NCBI GenBank assembly: GCA_026416655.1
Contig: JAOAES010000230.1
Location: 1-11,212 of the forward strand
Origin: Fimbriimonadales bacterium
GTDB lineage: Bacteria > Armatimonadota > Fimbriimonadia > Fimbriimonadales > GBS-DC
DNA length: 11,212 bases
Direction: 5' to 3'
In this document: in pieces, positions 1-6,536 of the stretch
Layout: every line of letters starts with the position of its first letter
Numbering within the stretch: the stretch's first letter is position 1
Notes under the pieces: generated by a model
What the model was told of the DNA's origin: nothing
What the model saw: only the letters and a program-made list of their open reading frames with translations
Database searches by the model: none
Position numbers and translations under genes: made by a program

Positions 1-19
1 AGATGTGTATAAGAGACAG
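1..19. other. Nextera/Tn5 mosaic-end adapter (not genomic)
   Basis: The first 19 bases, agatgtgtataagagacag, match exactly the 19-bp Tn5 mosaic end used in Nextera tagmentation libraries. In this orientation it reads into the contig, as expected when untrimmed adapter is assembled onto a contig tip. Genomic sequence therefore starts at base 20, and any translation through bases 1-19 is artificial. Confidence 0.96.
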
Positions 20-241
20 GAATTGCTCTGTGGCTTGGGCGTCCTCGCCCAAGCGCAAGCCACCCTCCGTGGCTTGGGTATCCCCGTCCAAGCCATTACC
101 CGCACGGGCGGGGACGCCCATGCCACTGTCGGTGGGCAGACCATCTTCTGCACGGGCGGGGACGCCCGTGCCACGATCCTCGTCCGCACGGGTGGGGACA
201 CCCGTGCCACGGTCTTCGGGTTTCAGTTTCATCTCTTCCAT
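20..241 (-). CDS. 5' part of an unknown protein downstream of exosortase, with in-frame repeats; truncated by contig end
   Basis: An open frame runs from ATG at 241 to the contig edge without a stop (74 codons of genomic sequence). The start overlaps the last 13 bases of the exosortase gene. A GAGGTGG Shine-Dalgarno lies at 253-247, a good distance away, so translational coupling is plausible. The visible protein begins MEEMKLKPED and then carries repeated peptides of the type RGTGVPARAED (three copies), followed by two divergent copies reading like DTQATE and EDAQATE. These are the translation of hairpin-forming DNA repeats, so the N-terminus is probably low-complexity and disordered. No domain is visible. 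The gene after an exosortase is often an EpsI-type exosortase-associated protein, but nothing in this fragment shows that. A spurious frame through a non-coding repeat cluster is the main alternative. Confidence 0.5.
31..207. repeat. Cluster of five hairpin-forming GC-rich repeat units
   Basis: Five inverted-repeat units lie at 33-54, 70-95, 102-123, 150-171 and 186-207. Each has an 8-10 bp stem around a 6-base loop. The last three share the design gcacgggc-ggggac-gcccgtgc. The 186-207 unit changes both arms together (gcacgggt/acccgtgc), and the 102-123 unit has one mismatch. The first two have gcttgggc-type arms and the opposite loop orientation (gtcctc, atcccc), so they are inverted copies with several covarying positions. 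Distances between left arms are 39, 30, 48 and 36 bases, all multiples of three, which keeps the minus-strand reading frame. They resemble REP-like dispersed elements, but no dispersal can be tested within this window. Confidence 0.8.
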
Positions 242-1137
242 CCTAACCACCTCGCGATTAGAAACAGCGACACGAACGGGATCAGAATCTCCAGCGCGCC
301 CGTCGTGGGAATATTCACCGTGCCGAACAGGGGTAAGGTCGTCTCATAGCCCTCGTGCGCGATTTTTGCGGCGTAAGAACCGTACTCTTGACCCGCCACG
401 CCAATCAGGGCGATGCGCAGCCCGTTGGAAATAATTGCGATGGGCAGCAACGCGGCGGGCAGAATCAGCTTCTTCCACAGGGGCATGTCTACGAGGGTAT
501 AGAAAAACAGGATGAAGGTGAGTAGCGCAATTGTGACCTTGAAGCCGCTGCACTCCACGCCTACGAGCAGCGGGTAGCCCGAGGGCATGATAATCGTCGC
601 CTGATCCTCACGCAACACATTATAAAACGGTCGAAGCATCGCCTCCGCCACATCGGTTGACCAGACCTGAATGGGGTTCGTGATTTCATCGAACACCACC
701 GAGGGCATGGGCATCATCAAGTACAGGAAGAGCAAAGGATAGAGCAACACGCGCGTAATCGCGAAGCCCCAAAGCAGCAGGCTCGCGCCGATAAGAAGAA
801 GGGGGAACGCCATACTGGAGACCCAGCTCGAGTAGCCCCATAAGCCCAGCAGGTGAATCCCTGCCGCCAGCAAAAACAGCGGGAGTCCCCACCACGAGGG
901 CTGCGCTTTGAGCTGCAGCAGCCGCTCGCGCCGCATCCAGATCATCACCAGCGCCAGCGGCGGCACAAGATAGGCATAGGAGTAGTAGCCGCTCGGATCG
1001 CCCCAGCGCGTAAGCCAGTAGATCTGAATTGGTTCTCGGTACGCATACAGCACCAGCGCGAGAAACGCAATCACCACCCCCGCCAGTATCGGCTGGGGAC
1101 GCGGTAGCTTTTTCAACTCCAGTAAGAACTGATCCAT
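229..1137 (-). CDS. Exosortase (EpsH/archaeosortase-family transpeptidase)
   Basis: Multi-pass membrane cysteine transpeptidase. Family members cleave PEP-CTERM-type sorting signals and release or anchor exported proteins. The 302-aa protein has about eight hydrophobic segments. The expected catalytic triad is visible: Cys196 in VECSGF, Arg241 in NGLRIALIG and His261 in KIAHEG. ATG at 1137 is chosen because GGAGG at 1149-1145 lies 8 bases upstream; the GTG at 1146 falls inside that Shine-Dalgarno and is unlikely to be used. It is 16 bases downstream of the gtrA-like gene and overlaps the next, truncated gene. Exosortases are typically found with exopolysaccharide operons, as here. The subclass and its target proteins cannot be told from this window; no PEP-CTERM substrate is present. 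Confidence 0.93.
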   Translation of the reverse strand: MDQFLLELKKLPRPQPILAGVVIAFLALVLYAYREPIQIYWLTRWGDPSGYYSYAYLVPPLALVMIWMRRERLLQLKAQPSWWGLPLFLLAAGIHLLGLWGYSSWVSSMAFPLLLIGASLLLWGFAITRVLLYPLLFLYLMMPMPSVVFDEITNPIQVWSTDVAEAMLRPFYNVLREDQATIIMPSGYPLLVGVECSGFKVTIALLTFILFFYTLVDMPLWKKLILPAALLPIAIISNGLRIALIGVAGQEYGSYAAKIAHEGYETTLPLFGTVNIPTTGALEILIPFVSLFLIARWLGWKR

Positions 1138-1153
1138 CAATATCACCTCCTGT

Positions 1154-1681
1154 CTAAGACTCTATAGATACCCCACTGGCGCCCCGGAAGGTCCAGTACT
1201 TGTTCGCAAAAAAGTTCCAGAACAGCACGACAGCCGTCGCCGTCGCCTGACATGCCATAAACGCGAGGCGCGGCGGCTCAGGCAAAAATGGGCGAATCAG
1301 CAGCGTCGTAATCGTAGAGTTCAGCAGCATCCCAATCACATTCACTGTGACAAACTTGGCGAACTGGCGGGTGCGCGCCCGCTTGTCGCGTATCCGAAAA
1401 GTCCAGCGACGGTTCCAGATGAAGCTGTTAATTGTTGCCGTGCCCGACGAGATGACTTTGGTGAACCACACAGCGGCGGCTTCGGGACGGAACGGGACGC
1501 CCGTCAGATTCACGAACCCCGCGCCTAACATGCGTGGAATCGGCGTGTGGAAGGTCAGAAAATACGCCAAGCTCCAGTCAATCGCTGTGTTCATTGCGCC
1601 CACGGTAGCGAATTTGAGGAACTGTCGCACCCCAAGCGGCAACGTTTGAACCTTCGAGCGCGTTTTTTGTAGCATGCTCAT
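1154..1681 (-). CDS. GtrA-family membrane protein
   Basis: A 175-aa integral membrane protein of the GtrA family, implicated in flipping or positioning polyprenyl-linked sugars. It has four hydrophobic segments (about 21-45, 66-88, 106-130, 139-160). FLKFATVGAMNTAIDWSLAY at 21-40 is the typical first helix. The two family motifs ending in WTF are present: NSFIWNRRWTF (85-95) and NFFANKYWTF (156-165). ATG at 1681 overlaps the upstream UbiA stop in an ATGA arrangement. A second in-frame ATG two codons later (1675) has AAGGA at a better distance and could be the true start. Its position directly after a phosphoribosyltransferase recalls the mycobacterial decaprenyl-phospho-arabinose system, where GtrA-like Rv3789 sits beside the epimerase genes. 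A role in moving a polyprenyl-phospho-pentose is inferred from that. Confidence 0.88.
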   Translation of the reverse strand: MSMLQKTRSKVQTLPLGVRQFLKFATVGAMNTAIDWSLAYFLTFHTPIPRMLGAGFVNLTGVPFRPEAAAVWFTKVISSGTATINSFIWNRRWTFRIRDKRARTRQFAKFVTVNVIGMLLNSTITTLLIRPFLPEPPRLAFMACQATATAVVLFWNFFANKYWTFRGASGVSIES

Positions 1682-2577
1682 CCTTGCATCACCCATAAGA
1701 CAATTAGCCCCCACACCAGCACCGACAGCGCAATATGTTTATCCGATAAGATAAGCTTCTCTGGGCTGCCGCCCGCGTCGTAGCGATGCACCACATAGAA
1801 GTAGCGCAACAATCCGTAGGTGACCACAGGCAGAGTATACCAGAGATTCGGGTGCGCTTTCGCGGTTTCGGACAGGATGACGTAAATCGCGTAGGACTGA
1901 AGCGCAAGCCCCAAGCAGATGGTCAGCAGGTGTTCCAGCATCGTGGCGGAGTAGTCGCCGAGTGCGCTGCGATGGCTGGCGGCGTCTTCGCCCAGCGCGA
2001 TGAGTTCGTGCCGTCGCTTTGCAAAACCCAGAAATAGCGCGAGGAAGAAGGTACAGATAATCAACCAGGGCGAAATATAGGCATCAATCAGCACTGCGCC
2101 CGACGCTGCGCGCAGGAGGAACCCCAACGCAATCACGCCCACATCGAGTAGCGGGATATGCTTGAGATAAAAAGTATACAGCGTGCTTTGCAGGGCGTAT
2201 ACCAGCACAATCACGCCGAACGGAACCCGCAGCCAGAACGCGAGTCCTAACCCCAGCGCCAGCGACGCCGCCGCACCCAGCCCCGCGACGGGCACAGGCA
2301 ACCGCCCCGACGCGATGGGGCGATGCTGCTTCTTCGGATGACGGCGGTCGCGCTCGCGGTCTAATATGTCGTTCACCAGGTAGATGCTGCTCGCCGTGAA
2401 ACAGAGCGCGAAGAAGCCCAGAACCGTCTGCCAAAGCAGCGCGAGATTCGTGAACTGCGCTGTAAAGAGCAGCGCGGCGAACACCAGCAGGTTCTTAATC
2501 CACTGGTGGGGGCGCATCGCCTGCACGAGGGCGACGGCGACGCTTATGGGGTTCACGGCGACGCGCGTCTGGCTCAT
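1678..2577 (-). CDS. UbiA-family decaprenyl-phosphate phosphoribosyltransferase
   Basis: A 299-aa multi-pass membrane prenyltransferase-fold enzyme. Family members such as Mycobacterium Rv3806c transfer phosphoribose from PRPP onto polyprenyl phosphate, the first step to a lipid-linked pentose donor. Visible signatures are RPHQWIKN (22-29), the Asp-rich motif NDILDRERD (69-77), HPKKQHRPIASG (80-91), DVGVIALGFLLRAASG (145-160), the cytoplasmic motif GFAKRRHEL (184-192) and GGSPEKLILSD (269-279). These fit the phosphoribosyltransferase branch better than ubiquinone or haem prenyltransferases. ATG at 2577 is supported by AAGGAGG about 10 bases upstream and overlaps the epimerase stop by 4 bases; longer in-frame starts would run deep into the epimerase gene. 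It is followed by gtrA with another 4-base overlap. Confidence 0.92.
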   Translation of the reverse strand: MSQTRVAVNPISVAVALVQAMRPHQWIKNLLVFAALLFTAQFTNLALLWQTVLGFFALCFTASSIYLVNDILDRERDRRHPKKQHRPIASGRLPVPVAGLGAAASLALGLGLAFWLRVPFGVIVLVYALQSTLYTFYLKHIPLLDVGVIALGFLLRAASGAVLIDAYISPWLIICTFFLALFLGFAKRRHELIALGEDAASHRSALGDYSATMLEHLLTICLGLALQSYAIYVILSETAKAHPNLWYTLPVVTYGLLRYFYVVHRYDAGGSPEKLILSDKHIALSVLVWGLIVLWVMQG

Positions 2578-3527
2578 AGCAGCACCGCCTCCTTCTGATA
2601 CGCTTCTACAGTACGCCGTATCCCCTCCTGCAGCGTGTAGCGGGGCTGGTAGCCCAGCGTGCGCTGTATCAGGGTAATGTCGGCGTAGGAGCGGCGGATG
2701 TCGCCTGCGCGTGGAGGCTGGTACTCTGGCTGCAGGGGATAACCCACTGCTTGCTCGATCGCCAGCAACAGTTCCAACAGGGTGTAGCGTGCGCCGCTGG
2801 CAAGGTTGAACACGCGCCCGACGGCATCCGGGTGCGTCGCGCCAAGCCATATGCCCTGAATCAGGTCTTCGATATAGATAAAATCGCGTACCTGCTTGCC
2901 ATCGCCGAAGATAATCGGCTTGCGGTCGGTCAGCGCAGCGGTAATCCAGCGCGGCACGACAGCGGCGTATTGCGAGCGCGGGTTCTGGCGCGGTCCATAC
3001 ACATTGAAAAAGCGAAAGCATACAGTGGGAACGCCGAATACGCGACAGTAGTCGCGACAGAGCAGCTCGCCGTAGTGCTTGCTCCAGCCGTAGGGCGAGA
3101 TGGGAGCGGGCTGCATGCCCTCGCGCTTGGGCAGGCGGGGCGAATCACCGTACACCGCTGCGGAGGACGCGAACACGAACCGTTCGCAGCCTGCCCGACG
3201 CGCCGCCTCCAGCAGCAGTTGCGTCCCGTATACATTCACCTCGAAAGTCTCTGTCGGCTGCTCCATCGACAGGGGCACGGAGACCTGCGCTGCGAGGTGG
3301 AACACCATCGCGCAACCGTCCACCGCCTCCCATACAGTATCGGGGTCGGCAACGCTGCCTCGAATAAACTCGATAGCTTCGAGAACCTCTCCTAAGTTAT
3401 CGAGGTTGCCTGTTGAGAGGTCATCCAGTACGCGCACGCGCCCGTGCTGGAGCAAGAATCGCGTCAAGTGCGAGCCGATGAAGCCCGCGCCCCCCGTCAC
3501 CAGAAACCGTCGCTCAGTACGCGCCAT
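2574..3527 (-). CDS. NAD-dependent UDP-sugar 4-epimerase (GalE/WbpP-like extended SDR)
   Basis: A 317-aa extended short-chain dehydrogenase. The NAD-binding motif TGGAGFIGS is at 11-19, followed by VLDDLSTGN (33-41) after the second strand. Ser121/Ser122 in FASSAAVYG and Tyr146-Lys150 in ISPYGWSK form the catalytic set. SFNVYG-type sequence (FFNVYGPRQNP) and a sugar-binding C-terminal region (FGDGKQVRDFIYIEDL) follow. The layout resembles UDP-GlcNAc/UDP-GalNAc C4-epimerases (WbpP, WbgU) as well as GalE, so the exact sugar is uncertain; dTDP-glucose dehydratases and UDP-xylose synthases are less likely alternatives. ATG at 3527 overlaps the upstream sugar transferase by 14 bases. Its own ribosome binding site is weak (AAGG only 2 bases away), so it probably depends on coupling. 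It would supply a nucleotide sugar to the polymer pathway. Confidence 0.9.
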   Translation of the reverse strand: MARTERRFLVTGGAGFIGSHLTRFLLQHGRVRVLDDLSTGNLDNLGEVLEAIEFIRGSVADPDTVWEAVDGCAMVFHLAAQVSVPLSMEQPTETFEVNVYGTQLLLEAARRAGCERFVFASSAAVYGDSPRLPKREGMQPAPISPYGWSKHYGELLCRDYCRVFGVPTVCFRFFNVYGPRQNPRSQYAAVVPRWITAALTDRKPIIFGDGKQVRDFIYIEDLIQGIWLGATHPDAVGRVFNLASGARYTLLELLLAIEQAVGYPLQPEYQPPRAGDIRRSYADITLIQRTLGYQPRYTLQEGIRRTVEAYQKEAVLL

Positions 3528-4227
3528 CGCCTTTTAGGATTGCGGGAATCGTGCGGAGCAGGATTTTGAGATCCAGCCCCAAGGAGATATTTTCCACATA
3601 ATAGATATCGAGTCGCATCCACTCGTCGAAAGTCAGATTGCTGCGCCCGCTGACCTGCCACAGTCCCGTGCAGCCCTGCGGGACGGCGAAACGGATGTAA
3701 TATTCTACTTTATCAAAGCGGTTCACATCGTAAGGCGCCATGGCGCGGGGTCCCACGAGGCTCAGGTCGCCCTTCAGCACATTGAAGAGTTGCGGCAGCT
3801 CGTCGAGGCTGTATTTGCGGATGAACCTGCCCACGCGGGTCATGCGGGGGTCGTCCTTGATTTTGAACGCACCGCCCTGTTTTTCGTTCATGTGCATCAG
3901 CAGCGGCTGTAGCTCCTGTGCGTTGCAGCGCATCGAGCGGAACTTATACATAATGAACGGTCTGCCGTAGCGTCCGAGCCGAATCTGTCGAAACAGGATG
4001 GGTCCGGGCGATTCCAATCGGATGAGCAGCGCAATCAGGAGCATCACGGGCGAGAGGAGAATCAGGGCAAGCGACGCGCCGACGATGTCGATGAGCCGTT
4101 TCCAGAAGGCGTGGGGGATTTTGACTTCGGGGATATACTCTGCGAAGGGCGAGCATTCAGGCGCGTGCGGGCAAGACGCCGCTTTGCCCGCCGCCCGCTC
4201 GATAGTCGTCGTCGGTCGGCTTATCAT
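3514..4227 (-). CDS. Polyprenyl-phosphate sugar-1-phosphate transferase (WcaJ/PglC family)
   Basis: A 237-aa monotopic phosphoglycosyltransferase that puts the first sugar-1-phosphate on undecaprenyl phosphate at the inner face of the membrane, starting the repeat unit. It has one hydrophobic hairpin (KRLIDIVGASLALILLSPVM from residue 43). Downstream are the family motifs SPGPILFRQ (73-81), YKFRSM (94-99), KDDPRMTRVGRFIRKYSLDELPQ in pieces across 124-145, and GDLSLVGPR (153-161). Asp142-Glu143 is the catalytic pair. It lacks the extra N-terminal helices and CoA-binding-like domain of full-length WcaJ, so it is the short form. An N-terminal tail of about 38 residues carries a small Cys pair (Cys19, Cys25) of unknown use. 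AAGGAG lies 6 bases before the ATG. The donor sugar cannot be read from sequence. Confidence 0.95.
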   Translation of the reverse strand: MISRPTTTIERAAGKAASCPHAPECSPFAEYIPEVKIPHAFWKRLIDIVGASLALILLSPVMLLIALLIRLESPGPILFRQIRLGRYGRPFIMYKFRSMRCNAQELQPLLMHMNEKQGGAFKIKDDPRMTRVGRFIRKYSLDELPQLFNVLKGDLSLVGPRAMAPYDVNRFDKVEYYIRFAVPQGCTGLWQVSGRSNLTFDEWMRLDIYYVENISLGLDLKILLRTIPAILKGDGAY

Positions 4228-4244
4228 GGTCAGCTCCTTTCAGA

Positions 4245-4265
4245 GGGGGCGCAGAACGCGCCCCC
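4245..4265 (-). promoter_or_regulatory. Perfect GC hairpin between kinase and sugar-transferase genes
   Basis: gggggcgc (4245-4252) pairs perfectly with gcgccccc (4258-4265) around a 5-base loop. In the minus-strand transcript it sits in the 50-base gap after the autokinase stop and just before the AAGGAG of the sugar-transferase gene. It is not followed by a U-run, so it is not a typical intrinsic terminator. A processing point, mRNA stabiliser or mild attenuator is possible, but untested. Confidence 0.55.
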
Positions 4266-4277
4266 CCGTGTCATCCA

Positions 4278-6518
4278 TCAATCGCGCGGCGTGGTTTGCT
4301 CCGGCTCGGAGTCGTCCACACGGCTGCTGGCGGCGGGCAGCGCGGCGCGTTCCGCCACGCCGTTGCGCCCGCTCAGCGCACGCTGGTATCCCTTCTGGAA
4401 GTGGCGATACACCACGCTATCGTCGAGGCGCACCTTGTTCAGTACCACGCCGACAATGTGAGCGTTATGTTGCTTGAATCGCGCCAGCATCTCGCGCGTG
4501 GCGTCGGTCATGCCCTGCCCTGCGGCATGCACGACCAGCACGTTCCCTGCCGCCAAGCCAATAACCGTGCTGTCGGCGAAGGTCGCGGCGGATGGTGTGT
4601 CGATGATGATGAAGTCCGCCACCTTTTTGAGCGTCTCCAGTAGCTGTTGCATTTCGGGCGAGCGCAGCAGGCGGATGGGGTTCTCAGGGGGCGCGCCCGC
4701 GCCGATAAACACCAGCCCCTCAATAGAGGTCTGCTGCACCGCTTGCTCCAGAGTGGCTTTACCGAGCAGAATGTCGCTTAGCCCCGGATGGTTCACATCG
4801 GCGCGCACGAGGCGGTGCAGTTGTGGATTCCGCATGTCGCCGTCGATAAGCACCACGCGCGCCCCGTCACGGGCAAGTGTGAGCGCGAGGTTGTAGGCGA
4901 CGGTCGTACGCCCCACATCGGGGTCGGCTCCCGTGATTGCCACGGCGGGTCCGTTGAGCCTGCCGTTCGACTCCAGCAGGCTGGTGGAGAGCAGCTGGTA
5001 GGATGCGCTCAAGGGCGTCTGCTCGGCACGGTCGCGCGACAGCAGCGTGCGGGTCATACGCGGCAGCGCGGCGATGACCGGGACGCCAAACAGAGACTCC
5101 GCCTGGCTGGGCGTGTAGACGCCTTGATCGACCTGTCCGAGCAGCAGCACCAGTCCCGTAGAGAGAATCAGGCTCAACGCGAAGGCGAGTGCGACGCGCA
5201 GTGGGATGCGTTTATCTACAGGACGCGCGCCGGGACCGTCGATAATCTTCACAAAGCCTGCCGTTTGCAGCTCGCTTTCGCGGGTGAGCGCCTCGTCGAG
5301 TTTTTGCTTGAGCAGGCGCACCTTGCCTTCCGCCAGTTGCACCTTCAAGGTCAGTTCGTCCGCGATGCGCTGTTTCTCAGGCAAGCCGTCCAGTCTGGCG
5401 CGTTGCTCAGCAAGTTGCGCACGCAGCTCGTTCACGCGCTTTTCGGCGATTTGTAACTCCACCATCGCCTGCAAGTAGTCGCGCTTGAGAGCTTCGTACA
5501 GGTTATTCAGTCCTGTGGTCTCCGCCTCGAGGATCATCGCCTGCTGTTCGCCGAGTTGCTTCTCCAGCTCCTCGATGCGCCCCTTGAGGCGTTGCACTTC
5601 GGGGTGGTTGTCGCCGCGCCCCTGAGCGATTTGCGCCTGCAGGTCGTTCTGCGCACGCGCCAGTTCAGATTGAACCTGTTGTAGAATCGGGTTGTTGCGC
5701 GTGACCTTGCTCAGCTGACGGTATTCGCCGCCGCCGGGACGCCGCTCTTCTTGGCGCAATTGCTGCGTCAGCCGCGCCAGGCGCGCTGCCGCCGACTGAC
5801 GCGCCACCTCCGCATCGTAGAGTTGCACCTCCGCCCGCGAGATAGACTGGAGCAGGATATTCGTCTGGTTCTGCGACTGGATGACATCTTTGTTCTGGTT
5901 CAGGTACTCGCTGAGCTGGCGTGTGGCGCGCTCGTATTCGCGCTGCGCCTGCTGATACTCCTGCTCGACGAACTCACGCGAGGGGCGGGCGGTCTGGCTG
6001 TTGAGCTGGCTGTATTGATCCTGGAACTTGCGCAGCAGCACCTCCATCGCATACTGCGCTTGCTGCGGCGCGACCTCAATATCGCCCTGTGTCTTAATGA
6101 TGATACTCAAGTACTCAGTGTTGGGAATCGGCTTGATTTCCGTGCGCCCTACCAGATCCACCACGCCGGCAAAGTCCTGCTCGTTGGGGGGAACGGTCTG
6201 TTTGATGCGCTCAGCAGGTTCCCACTGCCCACTGTCTTTGAGTTCGCGCCAAGTGCTGAGCAACACGCCGTAGCTGCCCACCACGTTCGCGATGTTCTGC
6301 AGGCGCGTAATCAGGTCGACTTGCAGCGAGTAGGGGTCGGGATAGATTACAGTGCGGTTCGCCTGCAGCGAGCGGTATTCGGCGATCACCGCGAAGCCTT
6401 CCCACTCGCGCGGTTGCGAATAGAAGTAGGCGAACACTGCGCCCGTGACGATACCGGTAATCAAGCCGATAATCCACCAGCGCCGCTTGAGTAGCTTAAT
6501 TGCTTGCCATAAGTTCAT
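4278..6518 (-). CDS. Wzc-like chain-length regulator with degenerate BY-kinase domain
   Basis: A 746-aa inner-membrane protein that by family would control polymer length and gate export through the SLBB protein. Order: a Wzz-type N-terminus with a first membrane helix (about 14-32); a periplasmic region with long Gln/Glu/Arg-rich coiled coil (about 170-430); a second helix (about 436-460); then a BY-kinase/ParA-like domain. Walker A' VVLIDGDMRNP (555-565), PPENPIRLLRS (610-620) and Walker B FIIIDTP (636-642) are intact. The Walker A is GADPDVGRTT (530-539), so residue 537, normally the nucleotide-binding Lys, is Arg (codon CGT at 4910-4908). The C-terminal tail (702-746) has only two tyrosines (704, 711), not the usual Tyr cluster. 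ATG at 6518 follows GGGAGG. The scaffold role is likely; autokinase activity is doubtful. Confidence 0.93.
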   Translation of the reverse strand: MNLWQAIKLLKRRWWIIGLITGIVTGAVFAYFYSQPREWEGFAVIAEYRSLQANRTVIYPDPYSLQVDLITRLQNIANVVGSYGVLLSTWRELKDSGQWEPAERIKQTVPPNEQDFAGVVDLVGRTEIKPIPNTEYLSIIIKTQGDIEVAPQQAQYAMEVLLRKFQDQYSQLNSQTARPSREFVEQEYQQAQREYERATRQLSEYLNQNKDVIQSQNQTNILLQSISRAEVQLYDAEVARQSAAARLARLTQQLRQEERRPGGGEYRQLSKVTRNNPILQQVQSELARAQNDLQAQIAQGRGDNHPEVQRLKGRIEELEKQLGEQQAMILEAETTGLNNLYEALKRDYLQAMVELQIAEKRVNELRAQLAEQRARLDGLPEKQRIADELTLKVQLAEGKVRLLKQKLDEALTRESELQTAGFVKIIDGPGARPVDKRIPLRVALAFALSLILSTGLVLLLGQVDQGVYTPSQAESLFGVPVIAALPRMTRTLLSRDRAEQTPLSASYQLLSTSLLESNGRLNGPAVAITGADPDVGRTTVAYNLALTLARDGARVVLIDGDMRNPQLHRLVRADVNHPGLSDILLGKATLEQAVQQTSIEGLVFIGAGAPPENPIRLLRSPEMQQLLETLKKVADFIIIDTPSAATFADSTVIGLAAGNVLVVHAAGQGMTDATREMLARFKQHNAHIVGVVLNKVRLDDSVVYRHFQKGYQRALSGRNGVAERAALPAASSRVDDSEPEQTTPRD

Positions 6519-6536
6519 AACACAAAACCTCCCTCA

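Noticed and set aside
33..207. CRISPR array
   Set aside because: Units are palindromic, of two different arm types and orientations, with spacings of only 30-48 bases and no unique spacers of constant length; no cas gene is present.
5..349. Plus-strand frame with repeated TGGDARAT-type peptides
   Set aside because: It starts in the adapter, runs antisense into the exosortase gene and has no ribosome binding site; the peptide is the other strand of the hairpin repeats.
2578..3021. N-terminal extension of the UbiA-family protein by about 148 residues
   Set aside because: The extra sequence is an out-of-frame reading of the epimerase gene; ATG at 2577 has a strong ribosome binding site and gives the normal family length.
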